A DNA stretch of 6,424 bases, taken from NCBI GenBank assembly GCA_017996595.1, contig JAGOGT010000070.1:1-6424 (forward strand), given 5' to 3'. Below are positions 1 through 5,882 of this stretch, one piece after another. Positions within the stretch are counted from its first letter, which is position 1. Every line of letters begins with the position of its first letter. The notes beneath the pieces are model-generated. The model saw only the letters and a list, made by a program, of their open reading frames with translations. It had not been told where the DNA came from and made no database searches. Made by a program: the position numbers and the translations under genes. The stretch comes from Candidatus Cloacimonadota bacterium. Its GTDB lineage: Bacteria > Cloacimonadota > Cloacimonadia > Cloacimonadales > Cloacimonadaceae.

Positions 1-384
1 GGCTACAATCCCAGCTCAATACTATTCTCGATTCATTCCAAGACCTACAAACCTGGTTTTATTCTTGAATTATACTTGTCAATATCAATTTTTTGTCTCA
101 TCCTTGCTCATCCTGATTTGTCAGTTTACAGGGTAGTGCTTTCCTGGACTCCGATCGCTCCGCTTATCTCCTGGGTCGAACGCAAGCACCTGTCCTGGAC
201 AGATAAAGAGACAGGTAAAGCACTGACCGTAGCCGAGATCGCCTATTTTATCCGGGGCAAGATCAAACGGGAAGGCATCGCCGCTCGTAACGTATTTGCT
301 CAGGTAATTGCCAACCGGAAGCAGTGGATATACCAACAACTGAACAGCATGGGCAGAGATTTGGAAAGTGATCCACATAAATAG
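1..384 (+). CDS. Unrecognised open frame, 5' end missing or degraded; possible gene remnant
   Basis: The frame is open from the first base to a TAG stop at 382-384. From about position 133 the translation reads like an ordinary protein: a hydrophobic, Trp-containing stretch (LSWTPIAPLISWVERK), a segment with ETGKALTVAEIAYFIRGK, then a basic, probably helical end with ARNVFAQVIANRKQWIYQQL. Before about 133 the DNA is AT-rich and the translation looks random, with no signal peptide or motif. A TTG at 76 or a GTG at 136 could serve as start, but neither has a convincing ribosome-binding site. It may be the 3' end of a gene cut by the window edge, or a fragment left by a rearrangement near 130. 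I do not recognise the family and assign no function. It is not clearly part of the downstream operon, because a promoter starts immediately after its stop. Confidence 0.4.
   Translation, partial: GYNPSSILFSIHSKTYKPGFILELYLSISIFCLILAHPDLSVYRVVLSWTPIAPLISWVERKHLSWTDKETGKALTVAEIAYFIRGKIKREGIAARNVFAQVIANRKQWIYQQLNSMGRDLESDPHK
188..216. repeat. Nested inverted repeats
   Basis: A perfect 13-base palindrome, CTGTCC-T-GGACAG, lies at 190-202. Its left arm can pair instead with a second copy: ACCTGTC at 188-194 is the exact reverse complement of GACAGGT at 210-216, with a 15-base gap. The two pairings exclude each other. The element lies inside the unrecognised open frame, so it may be a chance result of coding sequence. 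It could also be a protein-binding dyad if that frame is not a real gene. Confidence 0.35.
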
Positions 385-385
385 C

Positions 386-414
386 TTGACAGCCAATAGC
401 ACTGTGCATAAATT
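386..414 (+). promoter_or_regulatory. Predicted sigma70-like promoter of the efflux operon
   Basis: A perfect -35 hexamer TTGACA (386-391) is followed, after a 17-base spacer, by the -10-like TAAATT (409-414; four of six consensus bases). It starts two bases after the stop of the upstream open frame and lies about 40 bases before the first operon gene. A perfect TATAAT also occurs at 420-425, but the hexamer 17 bases upstream of it (TAGCAC) is a poor -35. Either element would leave a short leader containing the AAAGGA ribosome-binding site at 441-446. This is a sequence match only. Confidence 0.55.
399..407. promoter_or_regulatory. Candidate operator palindrome inside the promoter spacer
   Basis: GCAC-T-GTGC is a perfect 9-base palindrome lying between the predicted -35 and -10. 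A repressor bound there would block RNA polymerase. TetR-family regulators usually bind such dyads and often repress the operon they head, so the first gene's product is the natural candidate ligand. The symmetry does not extend into the flanking bases, which is short for a TetR operator, so the assignment is tentative. Confidence 0.35.
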
Positions 415-455
415 AACCATATAATTAAAACTAACATGCTAAAGGATTATCAGAC

Positions 456-1079
456 ATGGCAATAAAGAATATCAAAGAGAGAATCGTCGCCACGGCTACC
501 CAGGAATTTCTGGCTAATGGCTATGGGGGAACCAGAATGCAGCTTATCGCCGATAAGGCGGGGATAAATAAAGCCCTGCTGCATTATCATTTCAGAAGCA
601 AGAAGCAGCTCTATGAGCTGATTCTGAGATCACAATTTGAGTATTTGATAAATGCGATGCTGGAGATTTTTTCCAGTGATGAGGAATTTGAGCCCTGGCT
701 TCAACGGCTGATCGGTAAGCTGCTTAGTGAGATAGGCGGCAAGCCACATTTTTCCAGATTTTTGCTGTGGGAGTTAAGCTCCTCGGCGAAGCAGATCACA
801 GGTCTGATGCGTGAGGTTTTGGAGCAGCATCCAGGGGTGGATATTTTGCAGATGGTGCAAATGAAGCTGAAGCAATCGGGCTATGGGGATTATCCTCCCC
901 AGCAGTTTATCATGAATGTTTTCTCCCTATGTATCTATCCCATATTGGCGCGTCCCCTTTTGGAAACGATATTAGGCAAAGCGCAATTCAGTAACAAGGA
1001 TTTCTTAGCTGATAGAGCGCAGGAGATCTTTACGCTGGTAAAATATGGCATCATGGAGCGTCAGGGAGCTGGGAAATGA
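456..1079 (+). CDS. TetR/AcrR-family transcriptional regulator
   Basis: This is a predicted 207-residue cytoplasmic DNA-binding repressor, of typical TetR length. The N-terminal helix-turn-helix domain covers about residues 5-52. It begins with KERIVATATQEFLANGYGGT and contains the recognition region QLIADKAGINKALLHYHF (29-46), followed by the RSKKQLYELIL segment characteristic of the family. The rest (about 55-207) is helical and variable and should form the ligand-binding and dimerisation domain. The ATG at 456 is preceded by AAAGGA (441-446) at a 9-base spacing. The stop overlaps the next start by four bases (ATGA), so the regulator is the first cistron of the efflux operon and probably autoregulates it. 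In E. coli the TetR protein CecR (YbiH) precedes the homologous ybhGFSR genes. Family assignment is firm; the inducer and the CecR equivalence are inferred from context. Confidence 0.93.
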   Translation: MAIKNIKERIVATATQEFLANGYGGTRMQLIADKAGINKALLHYHFRSKKQLYELILRSQFEYLINAMLEIFSSDEEFEPWLQRLIGKLLSEIGGKPHFSRFLLWELSSSAKQITGLMREVLEQHPGVDILQMVQMKLKQSGYGDYPPQQFIMNVFSLCIYPILARPLLETILGKAQFSNKDFLADRAQEIFTLVKYGIMERQGAGK

Positions 1080-1951
1080 AGCAAATAGGCTTGATCTTAA
1101 TCTTGATGCTTGCTTTGGCAGCATGTAATCGTAAGGCAGAGCAGCAGATGTGGACGACCGTGATGGAAGCCAAAATCTACAGCGTGGCGGCACAAAGCGG
1201 AGGACAGATAAAGCAAATAATGGTTACTGAAGGCGATACCATCGCATCAGGCAAGATCGTGGCAAAGCTGGATGATCAGCAATATCGATTCAGCATGGAA
1301 CACTTACAGGCATCGCTACGTGAACTGGAAGCTCAGAAGAACCTGTATCAGAGCCAGATATCTCTTGCCGCTGCGGATCGGGATTATCAAAACAGCCGTC
1401 AGCAAAGAAATGAAACCTTGTATGAAGAAGCGGTGATACCCCTGCAGCAATTTGAGGATGGGGAGATCATCGCCAGGAAAGCAGAATTGCAATTAGAATC
1501 CGCCACAAAGAATCTTCAGCTGGTGGAGGCTAAAAGAGCAGCGCTGCAAGCTCAGATGAAAAGCGTGCAGAAGCAGATAGATGATTGTGTGATTGTATCG
1601 TCCTTTAGCGGTAGAGTGGAAACGCTCTTTTTTGATGAGGGAGAGATGCTTCCGCCAATGACGCAGCTTGCGGAGATCGTTGCTACCCAAAGCATGGAAG
1701 CCAATATCTATGTAAGTGAGGAACTATTGGCAGCTCTGAAACCGGGTATGAAACTGAAACTAAAGGTAAATGGCTATCCAAACGATATTCCCGCAGAGAT
1801 CATCCGCATCAGCAACAAAGCGGAATTCACCCCGAAAACAGTCCTCACTCCCGATAACCGGAGTGTGATGGTATATGCGATCCGCCTAAGGGCAGAAAAT
1901 CCTGAGGGGATACTCAAAGACGGCATGCCGGTAGATGTGTATCTGCCATGA
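1076..1951 (+). CDS. HlyD/YbhG-like membrane-fusion lipoprotein (periplasmic adaptor of an ABC exporter)
   Basis: This 291-residue periplasmic adaptor should join the inner-membrane ABC transporter to an outer-membrane channel. It starts with a lipoprotein signal: MK, a hydrophobic core, and the lipobox LAAC with Cys17 as the predicted lipidated residue. The first half of the biotinyl-lipoyl domain is at about 35-67 (SGGQIKQIMVTEGDTIASGK). A charged, Gln/Glu/Leu-rich coiled-coil hairpin covers about 70-168. The second lipoyl half follows at about 172-202 (SSFSGRVETLFFDEGEMLPP), then a beta-barrel region to the end. At the hairpin tip the usual TolC-docking pattern R-x3-L-x6-S reads R111-x3-L115-x6-Pro122. 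The ATG at 1076 follows AGGGAG (1063-1068) and overlaps the regulator's stop. It is shorter than E. coli YbhG (about 330 residues). The family is clear; the exported substrate is unknown. Confidence 0.9.
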   Translation: MKQIGLILILMLALAACNRKAEQQMWTTVMEAKIYSVAAQSGGQIKQIMVTEGDTIASGKIVAKLDDQQYRFSMEHLQASLRELEAQKNLYQSQISLAAADRDYQNSRQQRNETLYEEAVIPLQQFEDGEIIARKAELQLESATKNLQLVEAKRAALQAQMKSVQKQIDDCVIVSSFSGRVETLFFDEGEMLPPMTQLAEIVATQSMEANIYVSEELLAALKPGMKLKLKVNGYPNDIPAEIIRISNKAEFTPKTVLTPDNRSVMVYAIRLRAENPEGILKDGMPVDVYLP

Positions 1952-2853
1952 AGGTGCTAAGGATAAAAGGGCTTGGCGTACGCTATGGCTCTGTGGAAGC
2001 TCTGAAAGGTGTGGATGTGGAAGTTCCGCCGGCAATGGTATATGGAATCATCGGACCGGATGGAGCAGGGAAAACCACTCTGATGCGGAGTATCTGTACC
2101 CTTTTGCCCTATCAGGAAGGGAGCATCGAGGTTTTGGGGCTGGATGCCAAAGAACGAATCAAGGAAATCCGTTCCCGGATCGGCTATATGCCGCAGCGGT
2201 TCTCTTTGTATCAGGATCTCTCGGTGCAGCAGAATCTGCGCTTCTTTGCTCGCTTATTCAAGGTGAAACGCTCGGAAATGCTGCTTCGCAGTGAGCAGTT
2301 GTATAAGTTTTCCCGGCTAAAACCCTTTGCCAAACGCCTGGCAGGTGATCTCAGCGGAGGTATGAAGCAGAAGCTTGCTTTGTCCTGCGCTTTGATCCAT
2401 ACCCCGGAATTGATAATTCTGGATGAACCTACCTTTGGGGTGGATCCGGTGTCACGGGTGGAATTTTGGCAGATTCTCTATGAACTGAAGCGCGAAGGCA
2501 TCAGCATTGTAGTTTCCACGCCCTATATGGATGAGGCCAGTAAATGCGATCAGATAAGCCTTTTGCATAGAGGCAGGGTGATCGGACAAGGGAGTCCGGA
2601 AGAGATCATTGCAGCCTGGCAAGGGAAATTGTACAAACTTACCTCGGACAACCTGCAGGAACTCTATGTTTTTCTTCAGAGCAAGATTCCCAAGGAGGAC
2701 TTGCAGCTTTTCGGCTCGGAAATACACCTCTATAGCGACCTGGAACTGAGCCATGAAGAAATCCAAAGCTGGCAAAAGGAGTATCCGGAGCTGCAAAGCT
2801 GTGTGGAGATCCGTCCCGGAATGGAAGATGTATTCCTGAGGATGATGAAATGA
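1948..2853 (+). CDS. ABC transporter ATP-binding protein 1, equivalent to the N-terminal half of YbhF
   Basis: This 301-residue cytoplasmic ATPase should power the adjacent ABC-2 permeases. The nucleotide-binding domain has Walker A GPDGAGKT (36-43), Q-loop Gln83 in YMPQ, signature LSGGMKQ (135-141), Walker B LIILDEP with catalytic Glu160, and a D-loop at FGVDP. The switch histidine is missing: the H-loop reads STPYMDEA, with Pro192 where His is expected. A C-terminal extension (about 227-301) ends in EDVFLRMM, as in NatA/CcmA-type ATPases that carry a small accessory domain. The ATG overlaps the fusion-protein stop (ATGA) and has no obvious ribosome-binding site, so translation probably depends on coupling. 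The second ATPase follows with another 4-base overlap, and the two together correspond to the single double-ATPase YbhF of E. coli. ABC ATPase identity is certain; the heterodimer is inferred. Confidence 0.93.
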   Translation: MKVLRIKGLGVRYGSVEALKGVDVEVPPAMVYGIIGPDGAGKTTLMRSICTLLPYQEGSIEVLGLDAKERIKEIRSRIGYMPQRFSLYQDLSVQQNLRFFARLFKVKRSEMLLRSEQLYKFSRLKPFAKRLAGDLSGGMKQKLALSCALIHTPELIILDEPTFGVDPVSRVEFWQILYELKREGISIVVSTPYMDEASKCDQISLLHRGRVIGQGSPEEIIAAWQGKLYKLTSDNLQELYVFLQSKIPKEDLQLFGSEIHLYSDLELSHEEIQSWQKEYPELQSCVEIRPGMEDVFLRMMK

Positions 2854-3581
2854 TCCATACCCGGCATCTGATGAAGCAATTCGGCACTTTCAAAGCCGTG
2901 GATGACATCAATCTGGACATTGGCAAAGGTGAAATATTTGGTTTTTTGGGAGCAAACGGAGCCGGGAAAACCACTACCATCAGGATGCTTTGTGGATTGT
3001 TGCTGCCCAGTTCGGGAGAGATAAGGGTGGATGATCTGGATATTCTGAAAAACAGCGAACAAGTGAAGCGCAGGCTTGGCTATATGAGCCAGAAGTTTTC
3101 TTTGTATCCCGATCTGCGAGGCATAGAGAATCTGGAGTTTTATGCGGGAATCTACGGTGTGCCCTTTGCCAATGCTATGAAAAACGTGGATCCGATAATT
3201 GATCAATTTGGCCTGAGAGCCATTCTGAAAATGCGCACTGAAGACCTGCCCATGGGCTATAAACAGCGCTTGAGCCTGGTGGCGTCTCTGGTGCACGATC
3301 CACCTTTAGTTTTTTTGGATGAACCCACCAGCGGAGTTGATCCGCAAGCCCGCAGAGAGTTTTGGCAGGTGATTAACGACCTGGCGCACAAAGGGAAAAG
3401 CATCATCGTTAGCACCCATTTCATGGATGAGGCAGAATACTGCCATCGGGTAATCATTATGCAGGACGGGCGAGAAGTGGCTTTGGGCAATCCTGCCGAA
3501 TTAAAAGCCACCTATGCCGCTGAACATATGCAGGATTTATTCATCAAAGTATTGGGAGAGCACGATGCCAAGCATCAATAG
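2850..3581 (+). CDS. ABC transporter ATP-binding protein 2, equivalent to the C-terminal half of YbhF
   Basis: This 243-residue ATPase is the likely partner of the preceding one. Motifs are Walker A GANGAGKT (34-41), Q-loop Gln81 in YMSQ, Walker B LVFLDEP with catalytic Glu158, D-loop SGVDP, and a normal H-loop STHFMDEA with His190. The signature is altered: LPMGYKQ (133-139) replaces the usual LSGGxxQ, losing the Ser and the first Gly. It lacks the long C-terminal extension of ATPase 1. The ATG at 2850 is preceded by GAGG (2838-2841) at an 8-base spacing and overlaps the previous stop. The reading frame ends 17 bases inside the next gene. Its altered signature would face the nucleotide site of ATPase 1, the subunit that lacks the H-loop His. 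As I recall the family, YbhF C-terminal halves carry a similar LPxG signature, so this is probably a family trait rather than decay. Confidence 0.93.
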   Translation: MIHTRHLMKQFGTFKAVDDINLDIGKGEIFGFLGANGAGKTTTIRMLCGLLLPSSGEIRVDDLDILKNSEQVKRRLGYMSQKFSLYPDLRGIENLEFYAGIYGVPFANAMKNVDPIIDQFGLRAILKMRTEDLPMGYKQRLSLVASLVHDPPLVFLDEPTSGVDPQARREFWQVINDLAHKGKSIIVSTHFMDEAEYCHRVIIMQDGREVALGNPAELKATYAAEHMQDLFIKVLGEHDAKHQ

Positions 3582-4647
3582 AATAAGAGCTATCTCCGAA
3601 AAGGAGTTCTTTCATATCATCCGTGATTCCCGAACTTTGGTGATCATCTTTCTGATGCCGCTTTTGCAGCTGATTATCTTTGGTTATGCCATGAATATGG
3701 AGATTCGGCAGGTGCCTCTGATGGTGGATGACAACGCTATGAACAGCAGTTCCCGTGCTTTGGTGGATGCTTTCGTGAATACAGAATATTTTCGTTTGAT
3801 TCCCAAGGAGGCCGGTATCTTGCAGCCGGATGAGATTTTTAAAGATCAGCAAGCTCAGGTCACTCTAAGCATTCCGAAGGACTTTGGCAGTTCTGCAATG
3901 CAGGTTTTTCTCAGGATCGATGCTTCAGATCCCAATAGTGCGCAAATGATCCAAAATTATGCTCAGGGAATAATCAATAGCAGCGGTTTGCCAAAAACCA
4001 CAGGCATAGATCTGCGACCGCAGATACTATACAATCCCGATCTGAAAAGCTCTTTCTTCTTTGTGCCGGGTTTGATCGCTCTGATTCTGGTAATGGTATG
4101 CGCGCTGCTCACAAGCATTTCAATCAGCCGTGAAAAAGAGATGGGTACCCTGGAACAGATCCTTGTTTCCCCGGTTTCGGCCATAGAGATTCTCCTGGGC
4201 AAAGTGTTGCCATATATAATTCTGGGTTTGCTTGATGCGCTGTTGATCGTGGCAGTGGGGATGCTGCTCTTTCAGGTTCCCTTCAGAGGTGAATTCATGA
4301 TTTTTATGATATTCACCATTTTGTATGTTCTCACTTCTTTGTGCTTGGGTTTGATGGTATCAACTGTAGGTAAAACACAGCAGGCGGCGATGATGATGGC
4401 TTTGGGGCTAACCTTGCTACCCACGCTGCTGCTATCGGGATATATGTTTCCCATCTCCAGTATGCCGGTGGTACTGCAAAAGCTAACTTACATCATTCCG
4501 GCTCGCTATTATCTGCAGATCATCCGTGGCATCATGCTGAAAGGCAATAATATCAGTCAGCTATATCAGGCGGGCTTAAGTTTGCTGACCATGAGTGTGC
4601 TGATGCTGACAGTGGCGGTGCGGAGATTCAAGCTGAGGTTATCATGA
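3565..4647 (+). CDS. ABC-2 type permease 1 (YbhS-like)
   Basis: This 360-residue inner-membrane subunit is predicted to form half of the export channel. It has an N-terminal cytoplasmic segment with the EKEF motif (12-15), a first membrane helix (about 24-43), and a large extracytoplasmic domain (about 44-165). Five more helices follow at about 167-187, 214-236, 243-265, 274-296 and 333-352. The cytoplasmic segment SREKEMGTLEQILVSPV (188-204), after helix 2, is the conserved ABC-2 region thought to contact the ATPase. I chose the ATG at 3565 because GGAG (3555-3558) lies six bases upstream and the protein then begins like its paralogue downstream. An in-frame ATG at 3514 would add 17 residues but has no ribosome-binding site and lies deep within the ATPase gene. 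The gene overlaps the ATPase stop by 17 bases and the next start by four. The substrate cannot be told from sequence. Confidence 0.9.
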   Translation: MPSINRIRAISEKEFFHIIRDSRTLVIIFLMPLLQLIIFGYAMNMEIRQVPLMVDDNAMNSSSRALVDAFVNTEYFRLIPKEAGILQPDEIFKDQQAQVTLSIPKDFGSSAMQVFLRIDASDPNSAQMIQNYAQGIINSSGLPKTTGIDLRPQILYNPDLKSSFFFVPGLIALILVMVCALLTSISISREKEMGTLEQILVSPVSAIEILLGKVLPYIILGLLDALLIVAVGMLLFQVPFRGEFMIFMIFTILYVLTSLCLGLMVSTVGKTQQAAMMMALGLTLLPTLLLSGYMFPISSMPVVLQKLTYIIPARYYLQIIRGIMLKGNNISQLYQAGLSLLTMSVLMLTVAVRRFKLRLS

Positions 4648-5771
4648 TTTTTCGAGGAGTGATCGGAAGTTTCATTAAAAAGGAATTTCGGCAGCTCTTG
4701 CGTAGCCGGGAGATGCTGATCGTGCTTTTTGCCCTGCCAGCGGTGCAACTATTGGTGATGGGATTTGCGGTAACCAATGAGGTGAAGAATCTGCGCCTGG
4801 GGATTTTGGATTATGACCGCAGCTCTATCAGCCGTGATTTGGTGAATTGCTATAGTTCCAGTGACCGTTTTCGGATTATCAAGGCAGGCCCCTCAGACGA
4901 TGCCCCGGGGCTCATCTCTTCCTGGAAAGCCCAATTGGTATTGGTAATTCCTCCAGATTTTGGAGTTGATTATCAAATGGGTAAGCACAGCAGCCTACAG
5001 CTTGTTCTGGATGGAATCGATGGCAATAGCGCCGCGGTGGCAAATTCCTACGCTGCGGGGGTGGTAGCAGATTTTCATCAGCGCCAGATGAGCCAAAGGA
5101 AGCCTCCGGCGATATCTCCCAGAATCAATCCGCAAGTGCAATTGATCTCACAAATGAGCTTTAATCCTGATCTGAAAAGCAATATCAATACTATCCCCGG
5201 GATTATCGCCATCCTGGTAACCGTTACTTCAATGATGCTTTCAGCCATCAGCCTGGTAAAAGAAAAGGAACTTGGCACCCTGGAACAGCTGATGGTTACA
5301 CCGGTGAAAAAATACCAATTGATGGCAGGGAAGATAATACCTTATCTGATTATTGCCCTGCTGCAAATGCAGGTAGCCATCCTTTTGGCAGGATTGATCT
5401 TCGGATTGGAGCTGGCAGGAAGCTATTTACTCCTGATGCTCTTTTCGGTGATCTATCTATTTACCACCCTTGGTTTTGGAATTCTGATCTCGGGAAGGGT
5501 GGCTTCTCAGCAACAGGCCATGTTCTTCTCCTGGTTCATCATGGTGGTGATAATTCTCTTATCCGGTTTCTTTGTTCCGGTGCAGAATATGCCCAAGGCC
5601 ATTCGCTTTATCAGTTTTTTTAATCCGCTCAGCCACTATATGACGGTGCTGCGGGAGATCGTAATCAAAGGCAGCAGTATTTTCCAGCTCTCACGGGAAC
5701 TATGGATTCTCTCCGGCAGTGGGATTTTGGTCTTTGGCATCAGCGTGCTCAGTTTCAAAAAGCGGATCTAG
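4644..5771 (+). CDS. ABC-2 type permease 2 (YbhR-like)
   Basis: This 375-residue paralogue of the preceding permease should be the other half of a heterodimeric channel. It has the same architecture: KKEF (12-15), helix 1 at about 24-43, an extracytoplasmic domain at about 44-183, then helices at about 184-205, 231-253, 260-282, 292-313 and 352-370. The ABC-2 signature VKEKELGTLEQLMVTPV is at 205-221. Both permeases share NPDLKS just before helix 2 and a P-Y pair at the start of helix 3. The ATG overlaps the previous stop (ATGA), with GAGG at 4635-4638 five bases upstream. It is the last gene of the packed operon; a 111-base gap follows. Two adjacent, diverged permeases with two ATPases fit the YbhFSR arrangement. 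The family call is secure; the transported compound is unknown, and E. coli drug-efflux data can only be a hint. Confidence 0.9.
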   Translation: MIFRGVIGSFIKKEFRQLLRSREMLIVLFALPAVQLLVMGFAVTNEVKNLRLGILDYDRSSISRDLVNCYSSSDRFRIIKAGPSDDAPGLISSWKAQLVLVIPPDFGVDYQMGKHSSLQLVLDGIDGNSAAVANSYAAGVVADFHQRQMSQRKPPAISPRINPQVQLISQMSFNPDLKSNINTIPGIIAILVTVTSMMLSAISLVKEKELGTLEQLMVTPVKKYQLMAGKIIPYLIIALLQMQVAILLAGLIFGLELAGSYLLLMLFSVIYLFTTLGFGILISGRVASQQQAMFFSWFIMVVIILLSGFFVPVQNMPKAIRFISFFNPLSHYMTVLREIVIKGSSIFQLSRELWILSGSGILVFGISVLSFKKRI

Positions 5772-5882
5772 AGCTGTTACGGCCTCATTAACTGTCATTG
5801 TATGATTTCCTACTTTTTTAGTGGACAAATCCTCCATTGGAGTTACTTTGTATATAAAAACAACAAGATCATGAGGTGGATA
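5772..5882 (+). promoter_or_regulatory. Intergenic region: possible regulatory dyad and promoter before the flavodiiron gene
   Basis: This 111-base gap separates the operon from the next gene. It holds a perfect 11-base palindrome CTCCA-T-TGGAG (5832-5842), flanked by the complementary pentamers ACAAA (5825-5829) and TTTGT (5847-5851), which are not quite symmetrically placed. An AT-rich -10-like TATAAA lies at 5853-5858 without a good -35 at the right distance. A run of six T at 5814-5819 is preceded only by a 4-base stem (TCAT-TGT-ATGA, 5795-5805), too weak to call a terminator. GAGGTG at 5873-5878 is a strong ribosome-binding site for the following ATG. Read-through from the efflux operon therefore cannot be excluded. 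Confidence 0.35.

Noticed and set aside
121..420. Minus-strand open frame opposite the left-hand ORF
   Set aside because: Its translation has no recognisable motif and looks like the shadow of the + strand frame; it also runs across the predicted operon promoter.
420..425. Perfect TATAAT as the main -10 of the operon
   Set aside because: Its spacing from TTGACA is 28 bases, and the hexamer 17 bases upstream is a poor -35. It is kept only as an alternative.
1935..2294. Second + strand frame overlapping ATPase 1
   Set aside because: It lies almost wholly within a gene with complete ABC motifs in the other frame, and its Gly/Cys/Ser/Arg-rich translation is typical of an out-of-frame reading.
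3514..3564. Upstream in-frame ATG giving a permease 17 residues longer
   Set aside because: It has no ribosome-binding site and would make a 68-base overlap with the ATPase gene. The ATG at 3565 has GGAG at good spacing and an N-terminus matching the second permease.
5795..5820. Possible rho-independent terminator after the operon
   Set aside because: There is a run of six T, but the preceding stem is only four AT-rich base pairs and is separated from the T run by eight bases.
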